Both the position numbers and the translations under genes were made by a program. From the NCBI RefSeq assembly GCF_020166515.1, contig NZ_JAINZT010000008.1:62001-126000 (forward strand): a DNA stretch of 64,000 nucleotides, given 5' to 3'. Numbering within the stretch: the stretch's first letter is position 1; each line of letters starts with the position of its first letter. The notes under the pieces were generated by a model. It ran no database searches. It saw nothing but the letters and a program-made list of their open reading frames with translations, and was not told the DNA's origin. This document shows, piece after piece, positions 8,862-18,012 of the stretch. The DNA is from Robertkochia flava. GTDB lineage: Bacteria > Bacteroidota > Bacteroidia > Flavobacteriales > Flavobacteriaceae.

Positions 8862-11138
8862 TTATTTTTCAAAATAGAAAGTCGCTTCCAGAACAGTATT
8901 AGAACTACCTCCTGCAAAAAGGGTGAAATCTCCGCTTTCTGCCTGCCAGGTGTTATTTCCGGTGTAAAATGCCAGGTCTTCCTCTTTGATCTCAAAGGTG
9001 AGGGTTTGACTTTCTCCAGGCGCCAGGGTTACCTGGGTAAACTTCTTAAGTTCTTTCACCGGACGGGTCCTGCTGGCTACCATATCCCTGAGATAGAGCT
9101 GGGCGGTTTCCGTACCGGTAACCTCCCCGGTGTTGGTTAATTTAAGAGATACATTCAATACCTCATCTCCTTTAAGAGTGTCTTTACTTACCGTAAGTTC
9201 TTCATAGGTGAAATCGGTATAGGAAAGTCCATGGCCAAAAGGATAGAGGGGTTGGTTGGTCTGATCGATATAATGACTCCAGAACACCAGGTCGGGCGCC
9301 GGGATCACCGGTCTCCCGGTATTCTTGTGATTGTAATAAAGCGGTACCTGTCCGACATCTCTCGGGAAGGTCATCGGGAGTTTTCCATTTGGATTGTGGT
9401 CGCCGTACAATACCTGGGCAATGGCGTTTCCGCTTTCGCTACCCAGGTGCCAGGCTTCTACAATAGCAGGAACGTGCTCGTCGGCCCAGTTAATAGCCAG
9501 CGGACGCCCGTTCATAAGCACGAGTACGATGTTCTTGTTTACCTCGTAAACGGCCTCCAGTAACTCCTGTTGCAATCCCGGGAGGTCCAGAGCAGTCCTG
9601 CTTCGGCCTTCTCCCGACTGGAATCCGTGTTCTCCAAGCACCATGATCACAACATCTTTGCCCCTGGCAGCGGCAACCGCCTCTGGGATTCCGGTGCGGT
9701 CTGTAGTGTTGATCTTGGTTTCCATCGTAAAGGAGGGGCTGCCTTCTGTGAGCTTAACGCCCTGGCGGTGGGTTATGGTGTTGCCCTCATATGTGGTCAT
9801 ACCCTCCAGTACAGAAACGGCCGTTCCGTCTTCGGCGGCGATTCTCCAGCTTCCCAGGGGGGAGGTTTTATCGTCGGCCAGCGGACCAATGATCGCAAGA
9901 GATTGCCCTTCTTTCTTGAGGGGAAGCAGGCCTCCTTCATTTTTAAGGAGTACAATGGAGTGCTTTGCCATTTCCAAAACAGCCTGGTGATGTTCCTCAC
10001 TCCCGATAATATCTTTTTCTCTTTGGGCGTCACAGTATTTATACGGGTCTTCAAAAAGTCCGAGCTCAAATTTTACCCTGAGGATACGCCTTACCGCATC
10101 GTCGATCAGGCTTTCTTCCACCTCGCCGTCTTCCACGAGTTTCGCCAGGTGATTCACGTAGTGATAGGATTCCATGTCCATGTCGGATCCGGCAGTTGCA
10201 GCCTTCAAGGCAGCATCACGTCCATCTCTGGCGAAACCGTGTATAATCATTTCATTTACAGAACCCCAATCGGAAACCACAAAACCGTCAAATTCCCATT
10301 CGCCTTTCAATACCTCCCTTTGAAGGAAAGCATTGCCGGTTGCGGGAATTCCGTTGAGTTCGTTGAAGGCATTCATAAAGGTGCGGACCCCGGCCTCTTT
10401 GGCCGCTTTAAAAGGCGGGAATACCGTATTGTAGAGGGTGGCAGTACCCACATCAACGGTATTGTAATCTTTTCCGGACTCCGAGAAGCCGTAGGCAGCA
10501 AAGTGTTTTGCGCAGGCAGCGATGGTTAGGGGAGAGGAGAGGTCTTCTCCCTGGAATCCTTTTACCCGTGCTGCAGCCACCAGGCTCCCCAGGTAAGGGT
10601 CTTCCCCGGCACCTTCCATGACACGGCCCCATCGGGCATCACGGGAGATATCCACCATGGGAGCAAAGGTCCAGTTGATACCGCTGGCTGCGGCCTCCCG
10701 TGCAGCAACCTCTGCAGACCTCTTGATCAGGTCCATGTTCCAGCTCGCTGCTTCGGCAAGGGGGATCGGGCTCATGGTCTCGTATCCGTGAATCACGTCG
10801 AAACCAATGATCAGGGGGATGCCCAACCTGGATTCTTCAACTGCGATCTGCTGAACTTTCCGGACTTCTTCCACCCCGCGAACGTTTAACATAGAGCCTA
10901 CCCGTCCGTTTCTCAGGTCGTCGTATTTTTTTGCCGCATCCCCTTCTTCCGGTACCGGTCCGGTGACGTTCCAGAAACCGTTGTACTGGTTCATCTGACC
11001 TACCTTTTCTTCGAGGGTCATCAGGGAAAGCAGGGAGTCAACTTTCCGGTCGATATCGTTGGTGTTGGTGCTCATACTGTTGTTGTTACAGGATATGAGG
11101 GTTGCTGAAAGTAGCAGCAACAGACTTAATTTCTTCAT
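8862..11138 (-). CDS. bglX: Glycoside hydrolase family 3 beta-glucosidase, lipoprotein
   Basis: Releases glucose from the ends of beta-glucan oligosaccharides. 758 aa, BglX-like length. The lipobox LISC gives Cys17, followed by Asn residues and no acidic sorting signal, so it probably faces the periplasm (inference). Domains: GH3 barrel about 30-350 with the nucleophile Asp290 in VVSDWGS and KHF at 211-213; the alpha/beta sandwich about 395-610, with the likely acid/base Glu in SGEGRSR; and a fibronectin III-like C-terminal domain about 665-750. Transcribed separately from the GH16/sus operon but in the same direction, with its own -7 promoter element. Confidence 0.94.
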   Translation of the reverse strand: MKKLSLLLLLSATLISCNNNSMSTNTNDIDRKVDSLLSLMTLEEKVGQMNQYNGFWNVTGPVPEEGDAAKKYDDLRNGRVGSMLNVRGVEEVRKVQQIAVEESRLGIPLIIGFDVIHGYETMSPIPLAEAASWNMDLIKRSAEVAAREAAASGINWTFAPMVDISRDARWGRVMEGAGEDPYLGSLVAAARVKGFQGEDLSSPLTIAACAKHFAAYGFSESGKDYNTVDVGTATLYNTVFPPFKAAKEAGVRTFMNAFNELNGIPATGNAFLQREVLKGEWEFDGFVVSDWGSVNEMIIHGFARDGRDAALKAATAGSDMDMESYHYVNHLAKLVEDGEVEESLIDDAVRRILRVKFELGLFEDPYKYCDAQREKDIIGSEEHHQAVLEMAKHSIVLLKNEGGLLPLKKEGQSLAIIGPLADDKTSPLGSWRIAAEDGTAVSVLEGMTTYEGNTITHRQGVKLTEGSPSFTMETKINTTDRTGIPEAVAAARGKDVVIMVLGEHGFQSGEGRSRTALDLPGLQQELLEAVYEVNKNIVLVLMNGRPLAINWADEHVPAIVEAWHLGSESGNAIAQVLYGDHNPNGKLPMTFPRDVGQVPLYYNHKNTGRPVIPAPDLVFWSHYIDQTNQPLYPFGHGLSYTDFTYEELTVSKDTLKGDEVLNVSLKLTNTGEVTGTETAQLYLRDMVASRTRPVKELKKFTQVTLAPGESQTLTFEIKEEDLAFYTGNNTWQAESGDFTLFAGGSSNTVLEATFYFEK

Positions 11139-11203
11139 TAGTAATTGATTTAATCTTTCATTTTTAAGATGAAAGCATGCTTAATTTAGCGAATATTTTT
11201 TAT

Positions 11204-11211
11204 CAAATTTA
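11204..11211 (-). promoter_or_regulatory. -7 promoter element upstream of the GH3 gene
   Basis: TAAATTTG on the minus strand, an exact TAnnTTTG match, 65 nt upstream of the GH3 start codon. No TTG was found at 17-23 bp further upstream, so activation by a regulator would be expected if this is the promoter. Confidence 0.4.
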
Positions 11212-11430
11212 GTGTTTCCGGTATCTGCATCCGGAAATCAGGTGACTTTTACTTCTTGCGGCTCAATGCTTTGATTCCCGTGGACATCATGTCTTTTTTC
11301 ATGTTCTATGATTTTGATTCACAAACATTTATTAAATTTAGGTTCGCTTCAGGGAAGTGTCTCATCCCCGAATCAGCCCCTCGAACCGTCTTAACTGTAT
11401 GCAGGTACTAACCTTACAATCGAATTTAAA

Positions 11431-11886
11431 ATGGATATAAAAAGACCTTCAAACGACGATGCGTCCATATCAAAGGTAAGTAGTCTTTGCGGATTGGAAG
11501 AGCAGGAGGCGATCATGTGCCTGGCTTATATAGTAATGGGGACCCATAACTTCACCCCTGAAGAGATCATCAGCTACCAGGCCATGGCTAAAAAGTTCTG
11601 CAGTGCCGAACTTGACCTGATGCAATGCAAGTCCAGATTTCACGATATGCTTCGGGACCACAAGAATGATATTATTATCAAAGATTGTATCAGTGTGATT
11701 CGCCCGAAATACCGGGAAACTGTTTTTGCCTGGTTAATAGACGGGGTAGCGGCGGATGACCATTTTACGTACGACGAAGAAGATTATATTACCCTGATAA
11801 GAGAGGAGATCGGAATTTCCCAGGAAAGGGCCGACCTGATCATGAAGGTGATGACCATAAAGAACAAGAAATATAAGCCCCTGTAG
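11431..11886 (+). CDS. Small TerB-like hypothetical protein
   Basis: 151 aa, soluble and mostly alpha-helical, with no signal peptide. The pattern of acidic motifs (NFTPEEIISY, then DGVAADDHFTYDEEDYITLI) resembles TerB-like domains, where similar D/E-rich loops bind metal. It may be a member, but I did not find a decisive motif. No other tellurite-resistance genes are nearby. It is the only plus-strand gene inside the glucan locus, divergent from the GH3 gene and convergent with the GH16 genes. A terminator follows at 11919. Confidence 0.6.
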   Translation: MDIKRPSNDDASISKVSSLCGLEEQEAIMCLAYIVMGTHNFTPEEIISYQAMAKKFCSAELDLMQCKSRFHDMLRDHKNDIIIKDCISVIRPKYRETVFAWLIDGVAADDHFTYDEEDYITLIREEIGISQERADLIMKVMTIKNKKYKPL

Positions 11887-11918
11887 GGTTAAAGCTTTTA
11901 TTTTTCCGTTAAAGTCTT

Positions 11919-11946
11919 TTCCTGTCGTTCGCCGGACAGGAATTTT
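11919..11946 (+). terminator. Rho-independent terminator between the TerB-like gene and GH16
   Basis: TTCCTGTC (11919-11926) pairs with GACAGGAA (11935-11942) across an 8-nt loop and is followed by TTTT. It lies between convergent genes and may serve both strands. Confidence 0.7.
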
Positions 11947-11982
11947 CAAAGAACGTTTCCCGGTAATTGGATACTGCCGGTG

Positions 11983-12741
11983 TTAATCCTGCCACACCTT
12001 AATGTGATCTATAACATAGCTGGCCGGAAAAATGGTGTCGTCAACTTCATGTCCGCCAAAATTGCCTCCAATAGCCAGGTTAACCAGCAGGTAGTATGGT
12101 TGGTCAAAGGGCCAGGTGGCGTTGTTTTTTAGCTCCGGACTGTATTTATAAACCGTTTCTCCATCCACACTGAAGCTGATATGCTCCGGCGTCCAGGTCA
12201 TGGAATAGTCATGATACCCTTCTTCAATGTTTTCGAGGGCTGTTTTTTTTGTGTTCACAGTATTCCCATGGCTGGAGGTGGTGTGTAGGGAGGTAAAGAC
12301 CATTCCGGGCTCCCTGCCTACATATTCCAGGATGTCGATCTCTCCGCAGGCAGGCCATCCAACGGTATCAATATTAGATCCCAGCATCCAGAAGGCTGGC
12401 CAGAGACCTTTTCCCCGGGGTAACTGTGCTCTGATCTCTACAGTTCCATATTGAAACTCCAGTTTTCCTTTGGTGTTTAGCCTGGTAGAGGTATGTTTTT
12501 CCCCCTCTTTTCGGGCGGTGATCACCAGCTTTCCATCCCGAAGCTCGTGGTTGGTGTCGGTATAAACCTGTAGCTCGTTATTGCCCCAGCCACAAAGGTC
12601 GGGGCAGCCGTTTCCCTGGATCACGTTCCAGACCTCCTCGTTGAGGGTGTCTCCTGAAAAATCTTCAAAAAGCACCAATTCCTGTGCCCCGCATCGGGAC
12701 AGATAACATAAAAACGCGAATAAGAGGAGAGAACTTCTCAT
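11983..12741 (-). CDS. GH16 endo-beta-1,3-glucanase (laminarinase), secreted
   Basis: Cleaves internal beta-1,3 (or mixed) glucan links. 252 aa, a single GH16 domain after a signal peptide ending at GAQ (about residue 20). The preceding SRC is not a good lipobox, so a soluble protein is expected. The catalytic motif GEIDILEY gives nucleophile Glu134, Asp136 and acid/base Glu139; this spacing (ExDxxE) is typical of laminarinases. The substrate-binding segment GCPDLCGWGNNE is shared with the neighbouring GH16 gene. It is last in the operon and 45 nt after the larger GH16 gene. Confidence 0.93.
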   Translation of the reverse strand: MRSSLLLFAFLCYLSRCGAQELVLFEDFSGDTLNEEVWNVIQGNGCPDLCGWGNNELQVYTDTNHELRDGKLVITARKEGEKHTSTRLNTKGKLEFQYGTVEIRAQLPRGKGLWPAFWMLGSNIDTVGWPACGEIDILEYVGREPGMVFTSLHTTSSHGNTVNTKKTALENIEEGYHDYSMTWTPEHISFSVDGETVYKYSPELKNNATWPFDQPYYLLVNLAIGGNFGGHEVDDTIFPASYVIDHIKVWQD

Positions 12742-12786
12742 GATAAATGGTGAATTACGGTTGCCCTGATCTTGTAACTTATGGTT

Positions 12787-14418
12787 TTATTGATAAACCC
12801 TGATATAATCTATTTCCATGGATGCCGAGGTGAAACCGACATCGATAGCACCCCCTAAATTTCCTCCCATAGCTATATTGAGCAAAAGGTAAAAATCCTT
12901 ATTAAAAGGCAGGCTGGCGTCGTTGGTGACAGAGTGAAACAGAGAGTCGTCAATTAAGAAATCGATAGAATCTTCTGTCCATTCTATGCTGTAGGTGTGG
13001 AATTCTGAGGTTGCGTTAGCTATGGTGGTGCTCCCTGTCCTGGCAGAGCCTCCCGAATTATTCGGGTCGTGGGTGCTTCCCAGGATCACGTTCGGGTTAT
13101 TGCCCACATGTTCCATGATATCGATCTCCCCGGCACCGGGCCATGGATTGGTGTCGATATCGCCTCCGAGCATCCAGATGGCGGGCCACGTGCCGCCCCC
13201 TTCAGGGAGTTTGGCACGTACTTCTACTTTTCCATAAGTGAATTCAAACTTCCCTTTGGTGTTGATCCTTGCGGAGGAGTATTCTTTTCCCTGTATGGCT
13301 TCCTTAATGGCAGTAATACGCAGGTTTCCGTTTTCTACTGCAATATTGGCAGGGGCATCGGTATACCATTGTTGCTCATTATTTCCCCACCCGCAAAGGT
13401 CGGGGCAGCCGTCTCCAAGTGCAAAATTCCAGTTGGCACTATCCGGGGCGCCATCGGTATCAAATTCCTCTGACCAGATGAGTTCCGTAAAAGCGGTTTC
13501 ATTACCCGGGTCACCGCCTCCGGAGCCTGCGTCTTCCGCAACAAGAGTGAACCACCAGTCGAATTCTCCATTTCCATCTGTAGTTCTTAAAACCATTTCA
13601 TTGGCATTTCGACTAAAGATCTGGTAACTGTGATTCCCTCCTGTGTAATACCCGATAAAACCGATTCCGGTAAGCGACAGGGTTTCCTGTCCGTTTGGTT
13701 CGCTCAGGCTCCAGTTTTCCTGGTAATCCCCAAAGGAGTAGTTGATAATGTCGGCGCCTTCTGCTTCGCCACCGGAACCGCCAAGTTCCTCGATGAGGCC
13801 ACCGCGGCCAAACACATCTCCATTGGTAATATGGGTGAAGGTGCCATCCTGGTTAAAGATATAACGGTCGTCATACATTCCTCTGTCCACCTTTTCATTC
13901 GCACCGGCAGCATACCATTCTACAGGAGTGGTTCCTCCAACGGGGCCAAGTCCGAAATGCCCCGGAGCCTCATTTTTTATTCTCCAGGTACGCTCTCCAT
14001 CCCCATAGAGCATCTGTAAAAGATCGGCCGGTGGTTCATAGGTGACCAGGACTTCCACGGGTACAGGTTTGCTCGCCGGAACTCCGCCCGAACCTATGGC
14101 CGCAACGGTTACATTGTAGGTAAACAGTCCTGTTTTGCTGAAGTTAATAGTGTGTTTTCCACTGGGAACTGTGGATACAGATCCGTTGTGAATGAACTGG
14201 TAGTTCAGGGCGTTATCTGCGGTAGCTGTGAAATTTACAGCTCCGCTGCCATCCCCGTAAGGGTTCTCTGCGTCTGCCCCTACGATCTCCACCGTAACCT
14301 CCAGGTTGGAGGGTACGGTAATGGGATCCAGGCTAACTCTGTCTTCGTGACAGGATACCAGTACCATAGCAAGAAGCCATAGTACTGATAATCTGTTTAT
14401 AATATTTTGCATATGCAT
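12787..14418 (-). CDS. Multi-domain surface GH16 beta-glucanase lipoprotein
   Basis: 543 aa. Lipobox LVSC gives Cys23, followed by HEDR, an acidic signal typical of export to the cell surface in Bacteroidota. Residues about 35-127 form a PKD/Ig-like domain. About 130-297 is a second beta-rich module (begins LLYGDGERTW-like, ends DWWFTLV), probably carbohydrate-binding. About 312-543 is GH16 with GEIDIMEH (Glu431, Asp433, Glu436). It begins 3 nt after the glycan-binding gene stop, so translation is probably coupled. The likely role is first cleavage of laminarin at the cell surface next to SusCD. Confidence 0.93.
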   Translation of the reverse strand: MHMQNIINRLSVLWLLAMVLVSCHEDRVSLDPITVPSNLEVTVEIVGADAENPYGDGSGAVNFTATADNALNYQFIHNGSVSTVPSGKHTINFSKTGLFTYNVTVAAIGSGGVPASKPVPVEVLVTYEPPADLLQMLYGDGERTWRIKNEAPGHFGLGPVGGTTPVEWYAAGANEKVDRGMYDDRYIFNQDGTFTHITNGDVFGRGGLIEELGGSGGEAEGADIINYSFGDYQENWSLSEPNGQETLSLTGIGFIGYYTGGNHSYQIFSRNANEMVLRTTDGNGEFDWWFTLVAEDAGSGGGDPGNETAFTELIWSEEFDTDGAPDSANWNFALGDGCPDLCGWGNNEQQWYTDAPANIAVENGNLRITAIKEAIQGKEYSSARINTKGKFEFTYGKVEVRAKLPEGGGTWPAIWMLGGDIDTNPWPGAGEIDIMEHVGNNPNVILGSTHDPNNSGGSARTGSTTIANATSEFHTYSIEWTEDSIDFLIDDSLFHSVTNDASLPFNKDFYLLLNIAMGGNLGGAIDVGFTSASMEIDYIRVYQ

Positions 14419-14421
14419 AGA

Positions 14422-16515
14422 TTACTGTTTTTGAATGTCGTCAAAATAGAAGTTCTCTCCCTGTCCGGCGGTTCCGAAGTCTCCGAAAACTACTATGGTG
14501 TCGTAGCTGTTAGCAGCATCAAAAGAGCCGTTGGAAGGATTTGACATGTCGAAGGAGAGGGTTTCCCTGGCACCTGCTGTGGTAGTGGAGACGCTTACTT
14601 CTGCAAATAGGTTTGAAGGGTCTGAAGAGTCTTCCATCTTAAACAGGATCGGGGTGCCTGCTCTTGGTGACCAAACCTTGATGGTGATCACCGAGCTGGT
14701 AGAGAAATCGATGGCACGATCAAGTCCCATTACAGCTCCAGCCCAAACTTCGGCACCTGCTGTTTTCTCCAGTTGCAATACTCTGTTACTGGTGTTCTCA
14801 CCGCTCATATCCGGATTGTCTACAATGCTGGCATTGGCATTTCCGAATCCGGTCCATGGATATTCCTGGATCAAAGATTCAAATCCTAATGGCAATCCTA
14901 AGGGATACTGAGTTGCAGAAGGTACCAGGATGTCGTCAAAGTAGAAGTTCTCTCCCTGGCCATTGGTTCCAAAGTCGGCAAATACTACAGCTACGCCATA
15001 ATCAATAGACGGATCAAAGGTTCCTACAGTCGAAGTCGACATATCGAAGATGAGTAATTCCCATTCTCCGGCTTTGGTCGTGTTAACGCTAACTTCAGCA
15101 GAAGTATTGGGGTCACCTGTTTTTTCCATTTTGAAAAGTACCGGGATTCCTGCTCTTGGAGACCAAACCTTCATGGCTACTGTTGAACCGGCCGAGAAGT
15201 CCATAGGCACGTCCAGCGCAAGGGCAGCTCCTGCCCAAACCTCAGAACCTGCGGTTTTTTCCAGTTGCAATACTTTGCCACTGGTGTTGATGCCGCTCAT
15301 ATCAGGGTTGTCGATAATGGAAGGATTAGCTCCTCCGAAACCTCCCCAGGCGTAATTGATCACAGGCGATTCAAAATACAGGGGCAGGCCAACCGGAATA
15401 CTTGAAGAAGATGGAATAAGGAAATCATCAAAATAGAAGTTCTCTCCCTGTCCATTGGTTCCAAAATCTCCGAAGACTACGACTACATCATAGGTATTGG
15501 CGGCGTCAAAGACACCTACCGCAGAGGTAGCCATGTCAAAAACCAGCGTCTCCCATTCTCCGGCCTTGGTAGTAGATACGCTTACTTCGGCATTGATATC
15601 GGGATTTGATGAGTTTTCGATCTTAAGGAGGATCGGTGTGCCTGCTCTTGGCGACCAAACGTTGATAGCAACTTCTGTTCCGGCAGAGAAATCCATGGGC
15701 TCATCCAGTGCCATGGAGGCTCCTGCCCATACTTCTGATCCCGCAGTTTTTTCAAGCTGAAGTACCGTGTTACTTGCATTTCCGGCGCTTACATCCGGGT
15801 TGGAGACGATTGAAGGATTAGCACCTCCAAATCCGCCCCATGGGTACGTTAGGGTCTCTGATTCAAAATTCAAAGGCAGACTCAGCGTCTCGCTGGTGGT
15901 GATGCTGATGTTTAGAATTATGCTGGTTTCAGTAGTTTGTGAGCTTGCTCCTCGTGCCACAACGCGTATGGTGTAGGCACCCTCTTCCGCATAGGTGAAA
16001 GAAGCGGTTTCTCCATCCATGATGGTCGCCGGTTCCTCATCTTCGGCCGCTCCGAAATACACATCATAGGCAGCAGCATTTTCAGCCGAAGGCGTGATGT
16101 TGGCGGTAAGGTTTGTTGTTTGAATGTCAAGGATCAGGTTAGACGGCTTGGTAAAGGAAATGTTTACCTCCTTGTTGAGTTCACTCGTCAGTCCGGTCAT
16201 CCCCTCTGCTACCACTTTCATGGTATATACTCCTTCGGCATAGGTGTGGTCTGCGCTTTCTCCGGGAGCCACTACTACCGGAGTTTCATCTTCGGTGTCT
16301 CCGAAATAGATCATAAAGCTGGTGGCTCCCGATGCGGTTGGGGTAACAGTAACGTTTCCACTATCGTCCTGTGCGATGTCAAAGGCTACGGCCAGGTCGG
16401 TGGGGGCAGATACATCCTGGAATGCATAGGATGTTTCTTCCTTCACACACGACGTCACCATCAGGATGGCCGCCATGGAGAAGATATGAATGAATAATGA
16501 TTTTAGCGTTTTCAT
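14422..16515 (-). CDS. Surface glycan-binding lipoprotein (SusE-like position) with three tandem repeats
   Basis: 697 aa. Lipobox VTSC gives Cys23 followed by VKEE (surface sorting signal). Two PKD-like domains come first (about 35-122 and 124-208). Then three copies of a carbohydrate-binding-like module follow: residues 213-366, 377-530 and 541-694, with an exact 164-residue period. Each has W-x-G-F-G-x-A-N near its start, QLEKTAG-EVWAGA in the middle, and ends with GQGENFYFDD. It sits directly after SusD and before GH16, the usual place of the glycan-binding accessory protein. No catalytic motif was seen. Binding of beta-1,3-glucan is inferred from the context. Confidence 0.85.
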   Translation of the reverse strand: MKTLKSLFIHIFSMAAILMVTSCVKEETSYAFQDVSAPTDLAVAFDIAQDDSGNVTVTPTASGATSFMIYFGDTEDETPVVVAPGESADHTYAEGVYTMKVVAEGMTGLTSELNKEVNISFTKPSNLILDIQTTNLTANITPSAENAAAYDVYFGAAEDEEPATIMDGETASFTYAEEGAYTIRVVARGASSQTTETSIILNISITTSETLSLPLNFESETLTYPWGGFGGANPSIVSNPDVSAGNASNTVLQLEKTAGSEVWAGASMALDEPMDFSAGTEVAINVWSPRAGTPILLKIENSSNPDINAEVSVSTTKAGEWETLVFDMATSAVGVFDAANTYDVVVVFGDFGTNGQGENFYFDDFLIPSSSSIPVGLPLYFESPVINYAWGGFGGANPSIIDNPDMSGINTSGKVLQLEKTAGSEVWAGAALALDVPMDFSAGSTVAMKVWSPRAGIPVLFKMEKTGDPNTSAEVSVNTTKAGEWELLIFDMSTSTVGTFDPSIDYGVAVVFADFGTNGQGENFYFDDILVPSATQYPLGLPLGFESLIQEYPWTGFGNANASIVDNPDMSGENTSNRVLQLEKTAGAEVWAGAVMGLDRAIDFSTSSVITIKVWSPRAGTPILFKMEDSSDPSNLFAEVSVSTTTAGARETLSFDMSNPSNGSFDAANSYDTIVVFGDFGTAGQGENFYFDDIQKQ
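14434..15879 (-). repeat. Three tandem copies of a 492-bp coding repeat
   Basis: Within the glycan-binding gene: 15418-15879, 14926-15387 and 14434-14895, each 462 bp aligned with 30-bp linkers. The encoded modules are strongly similar over their whole length, and runs of identical codons recur (for example around the GENFYFDD and EKTAG motifs), suggesting recent duplication or ongoing gene conversion. Confidence 0.85.
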
Positions 16516-16537
16516 ATATGGGTGAATTTATTTTTAA

Positions 16538-18001
16538 TTAATATCCGGGGTTTTGTGACCAACGGTTACCCGCCAGTTCGATCTCTATAGAAGGGATAGG
16601 GAACAATTCGTGCTTTCCGCTTACGAAACCGTCGATGTTATCGGCAGCCCTTCCGGTTCTTACCAGGTCAAAGAAGCGGTGTCCTTCTCCCATAAGTTCC
16701 AGTCTTCTTTCCTGGAAGATGGCCTCGGTCAGGTTGTTTCCGGTTTCGGTGATGTCTCCCAGTCCGGCCCTGTTTCGCACCCGGTTCAGGTACTCCTGGG
16801 CGCGGGTGTCACTTATGCCTCCGCGGTTCAGCGCTTCGGCTGCCATGAGCAGCACATCGGCAAACCGAATGGAACGATAATTATTAGGGTTGGTCAGGTT
16901 TTTATCCCCGATATTGCTGTCGCCCTGACGAGGAATGTATTTTCTGTTAAAGAACCCCGTGTGTTCAAATCCTTCAGTGTAGGTCGCTCCGGTCTCTTCG
17001 GCCCATTGCACAATATTGAGGATGGCCAGGTCTTTTCGGATATCATCTGCGTCGTAAGCATCGTAGGCCTCCTGTACCGGTACATTAAAACTGAATCCTG
17101 AATCGAACAGAGGTCCGTTGTAGGTACGCGGCCCGTTAAATCCAACCGCTACATTCCCTTCACTACATTGAAGACATCCGAATCCGGCGCCCTGCTGGTC
17201 GGTATATTGAACTTCAAAAACCGATTCAATGCTGTTCTCTCCTTCCTGTTCGAAAAGGATACTGTAATCGGCTACCAGGTCATACGGCCCGTTATTGATC
17301 AGGTCTTCCAGTACGGCAGCGCTTTCCTGGAACTTATTCTGGTATAGGTATACCTTACCAAGCAGGGCCTGTGCCGCCCCTTTGGTGGCTCTTCCGGTTT
17401 GCGGTGCGGTGTAATCTAGTACACTGGCCGCATAGATGAAGTCGGCCTCGATCTGGGCGTAAACCTCTGCTTTAGGGGTTCGTTCAACCACCTCCTGGTC
17501 TCCGAAAAGGAAGCGCTTGTCTACCGCTAATGGTACATCTCCGAACCATTTTACGAGTTCGAAATAATAATATGCCCGTAAAAAAGTAGCTTCTGCAATG
17601 ATGGTTTCCTTCCCGGGGAAATCAGTTTTGTCCTTGAATTCCAGGATGTAGTTAGCGCGGTTCACACCGGCGAACATCCAGCTCCAGATATCCCGTAATT
17701 GCTGGTTTACCGGGGTGTGGATCATATCGTCTACCTCCTGGATGCCCGGTACGTCGGTGGCACTTTCTCCTCCTGCAAGGGTGTTGTCTGAGGCGATCTC
17801 GCCCAGCATCACATTCAGGTAGGTCGATTGCAGCAAATCGTATGCTGCCACCAGGGCGTCGTAATATTCTTGTTCGGAGTTGAAGAAACTCTCTGAATCC
17901 GGGTCAAACGAGTCTACATCCACAAAGTCGTCTGAACAAGCAGCCATAAGCAGAGCAGCAAGGCTGAATATCCAAATGTATCTAAAGGTTTTAAATTTCA
18001 T
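16538..18001 (-). CDS. susD: SusD/RagB family nutrient-binding outer-membrane lipoprotein
   Basis: 487 aa. The lid of the SusCD transporter, which captures oligosaccharides at the cell surface. Lipobox MAAC gives Cys22, followed by SDDF, a surface-export signal. Typical features are the early YYDALVAAYDLLQ helix, tetratricopeptide-like helices, FLRAYYYFELVKWFGDVPL, and a C-terminal ending in IEIELAGNRWSQNPGY. It follows susC by 11 nt. Specificity for beta-glucan is inferred from the GH16 and GH3 neighbours. Confidence 0.95.
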   Translation of the reverse strand: MKFKTFRYIWIFSLAALLMAACSDDFVDVDSFDPDSESFFNSEQEYYDALVAAYDLLQSTYLNVMLGEIASDNTLAGGESATDVPGIQEVDDMIHTPVNQQLRDIWSWMFAGVNRANYILEFKDKTDFPGKETIIAEATFLRAYYYFELVKWFGDVPLAVDKRFLFGDQEVVERTPKAEVYAQIEADFIYAASVLDYTAPQTGRATKGAAQALLGKVYLYQNKFQESAAVLEDLINNGPYDLVADYSILFEQEGENSIESVFEVQYTDQQGAGFGCLQCSEGNVAVGFNGPRTYNGPLFDSGFSFNVPVQEAYDAYDADDIRKDLAILNIVQWAEETGATYTEGFEHTGFFNRKYIPRQGDSNIGDKNLTNPNNYRSIRFADVLLMAAEALNRGGISDTRAQEYLNRVRNRAGLGDITETGNNLTEAIFQERRLELMGEGHRFFDLVRTGRAADNIDGFVSGKHELFPIPSIEIELAGNRWSQNPGY

Positions 18002-18012
18002 GATCAGAGTGT

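Noticed and set aside
9570-10529. Long plus-strand ORF (319 codons) opposite the GH3 gene
   Set aside because: It lies fully antisense to a well-supported GH3 gene, has no recognisable domain and a composition expected of a shadow frame.
11431-11886. Tellurite-resistance cluster
   Set aside because: Only one weakly TerB-like small protein is present, without terC, terD or terZ genes.
14434-15879. Regularly repeated DNA that might be read as a CRISPR-like array
   Set aside because: The repeats are 462 bp each, in frame, and encode protein modules. There are no short repeats or unique spacers.
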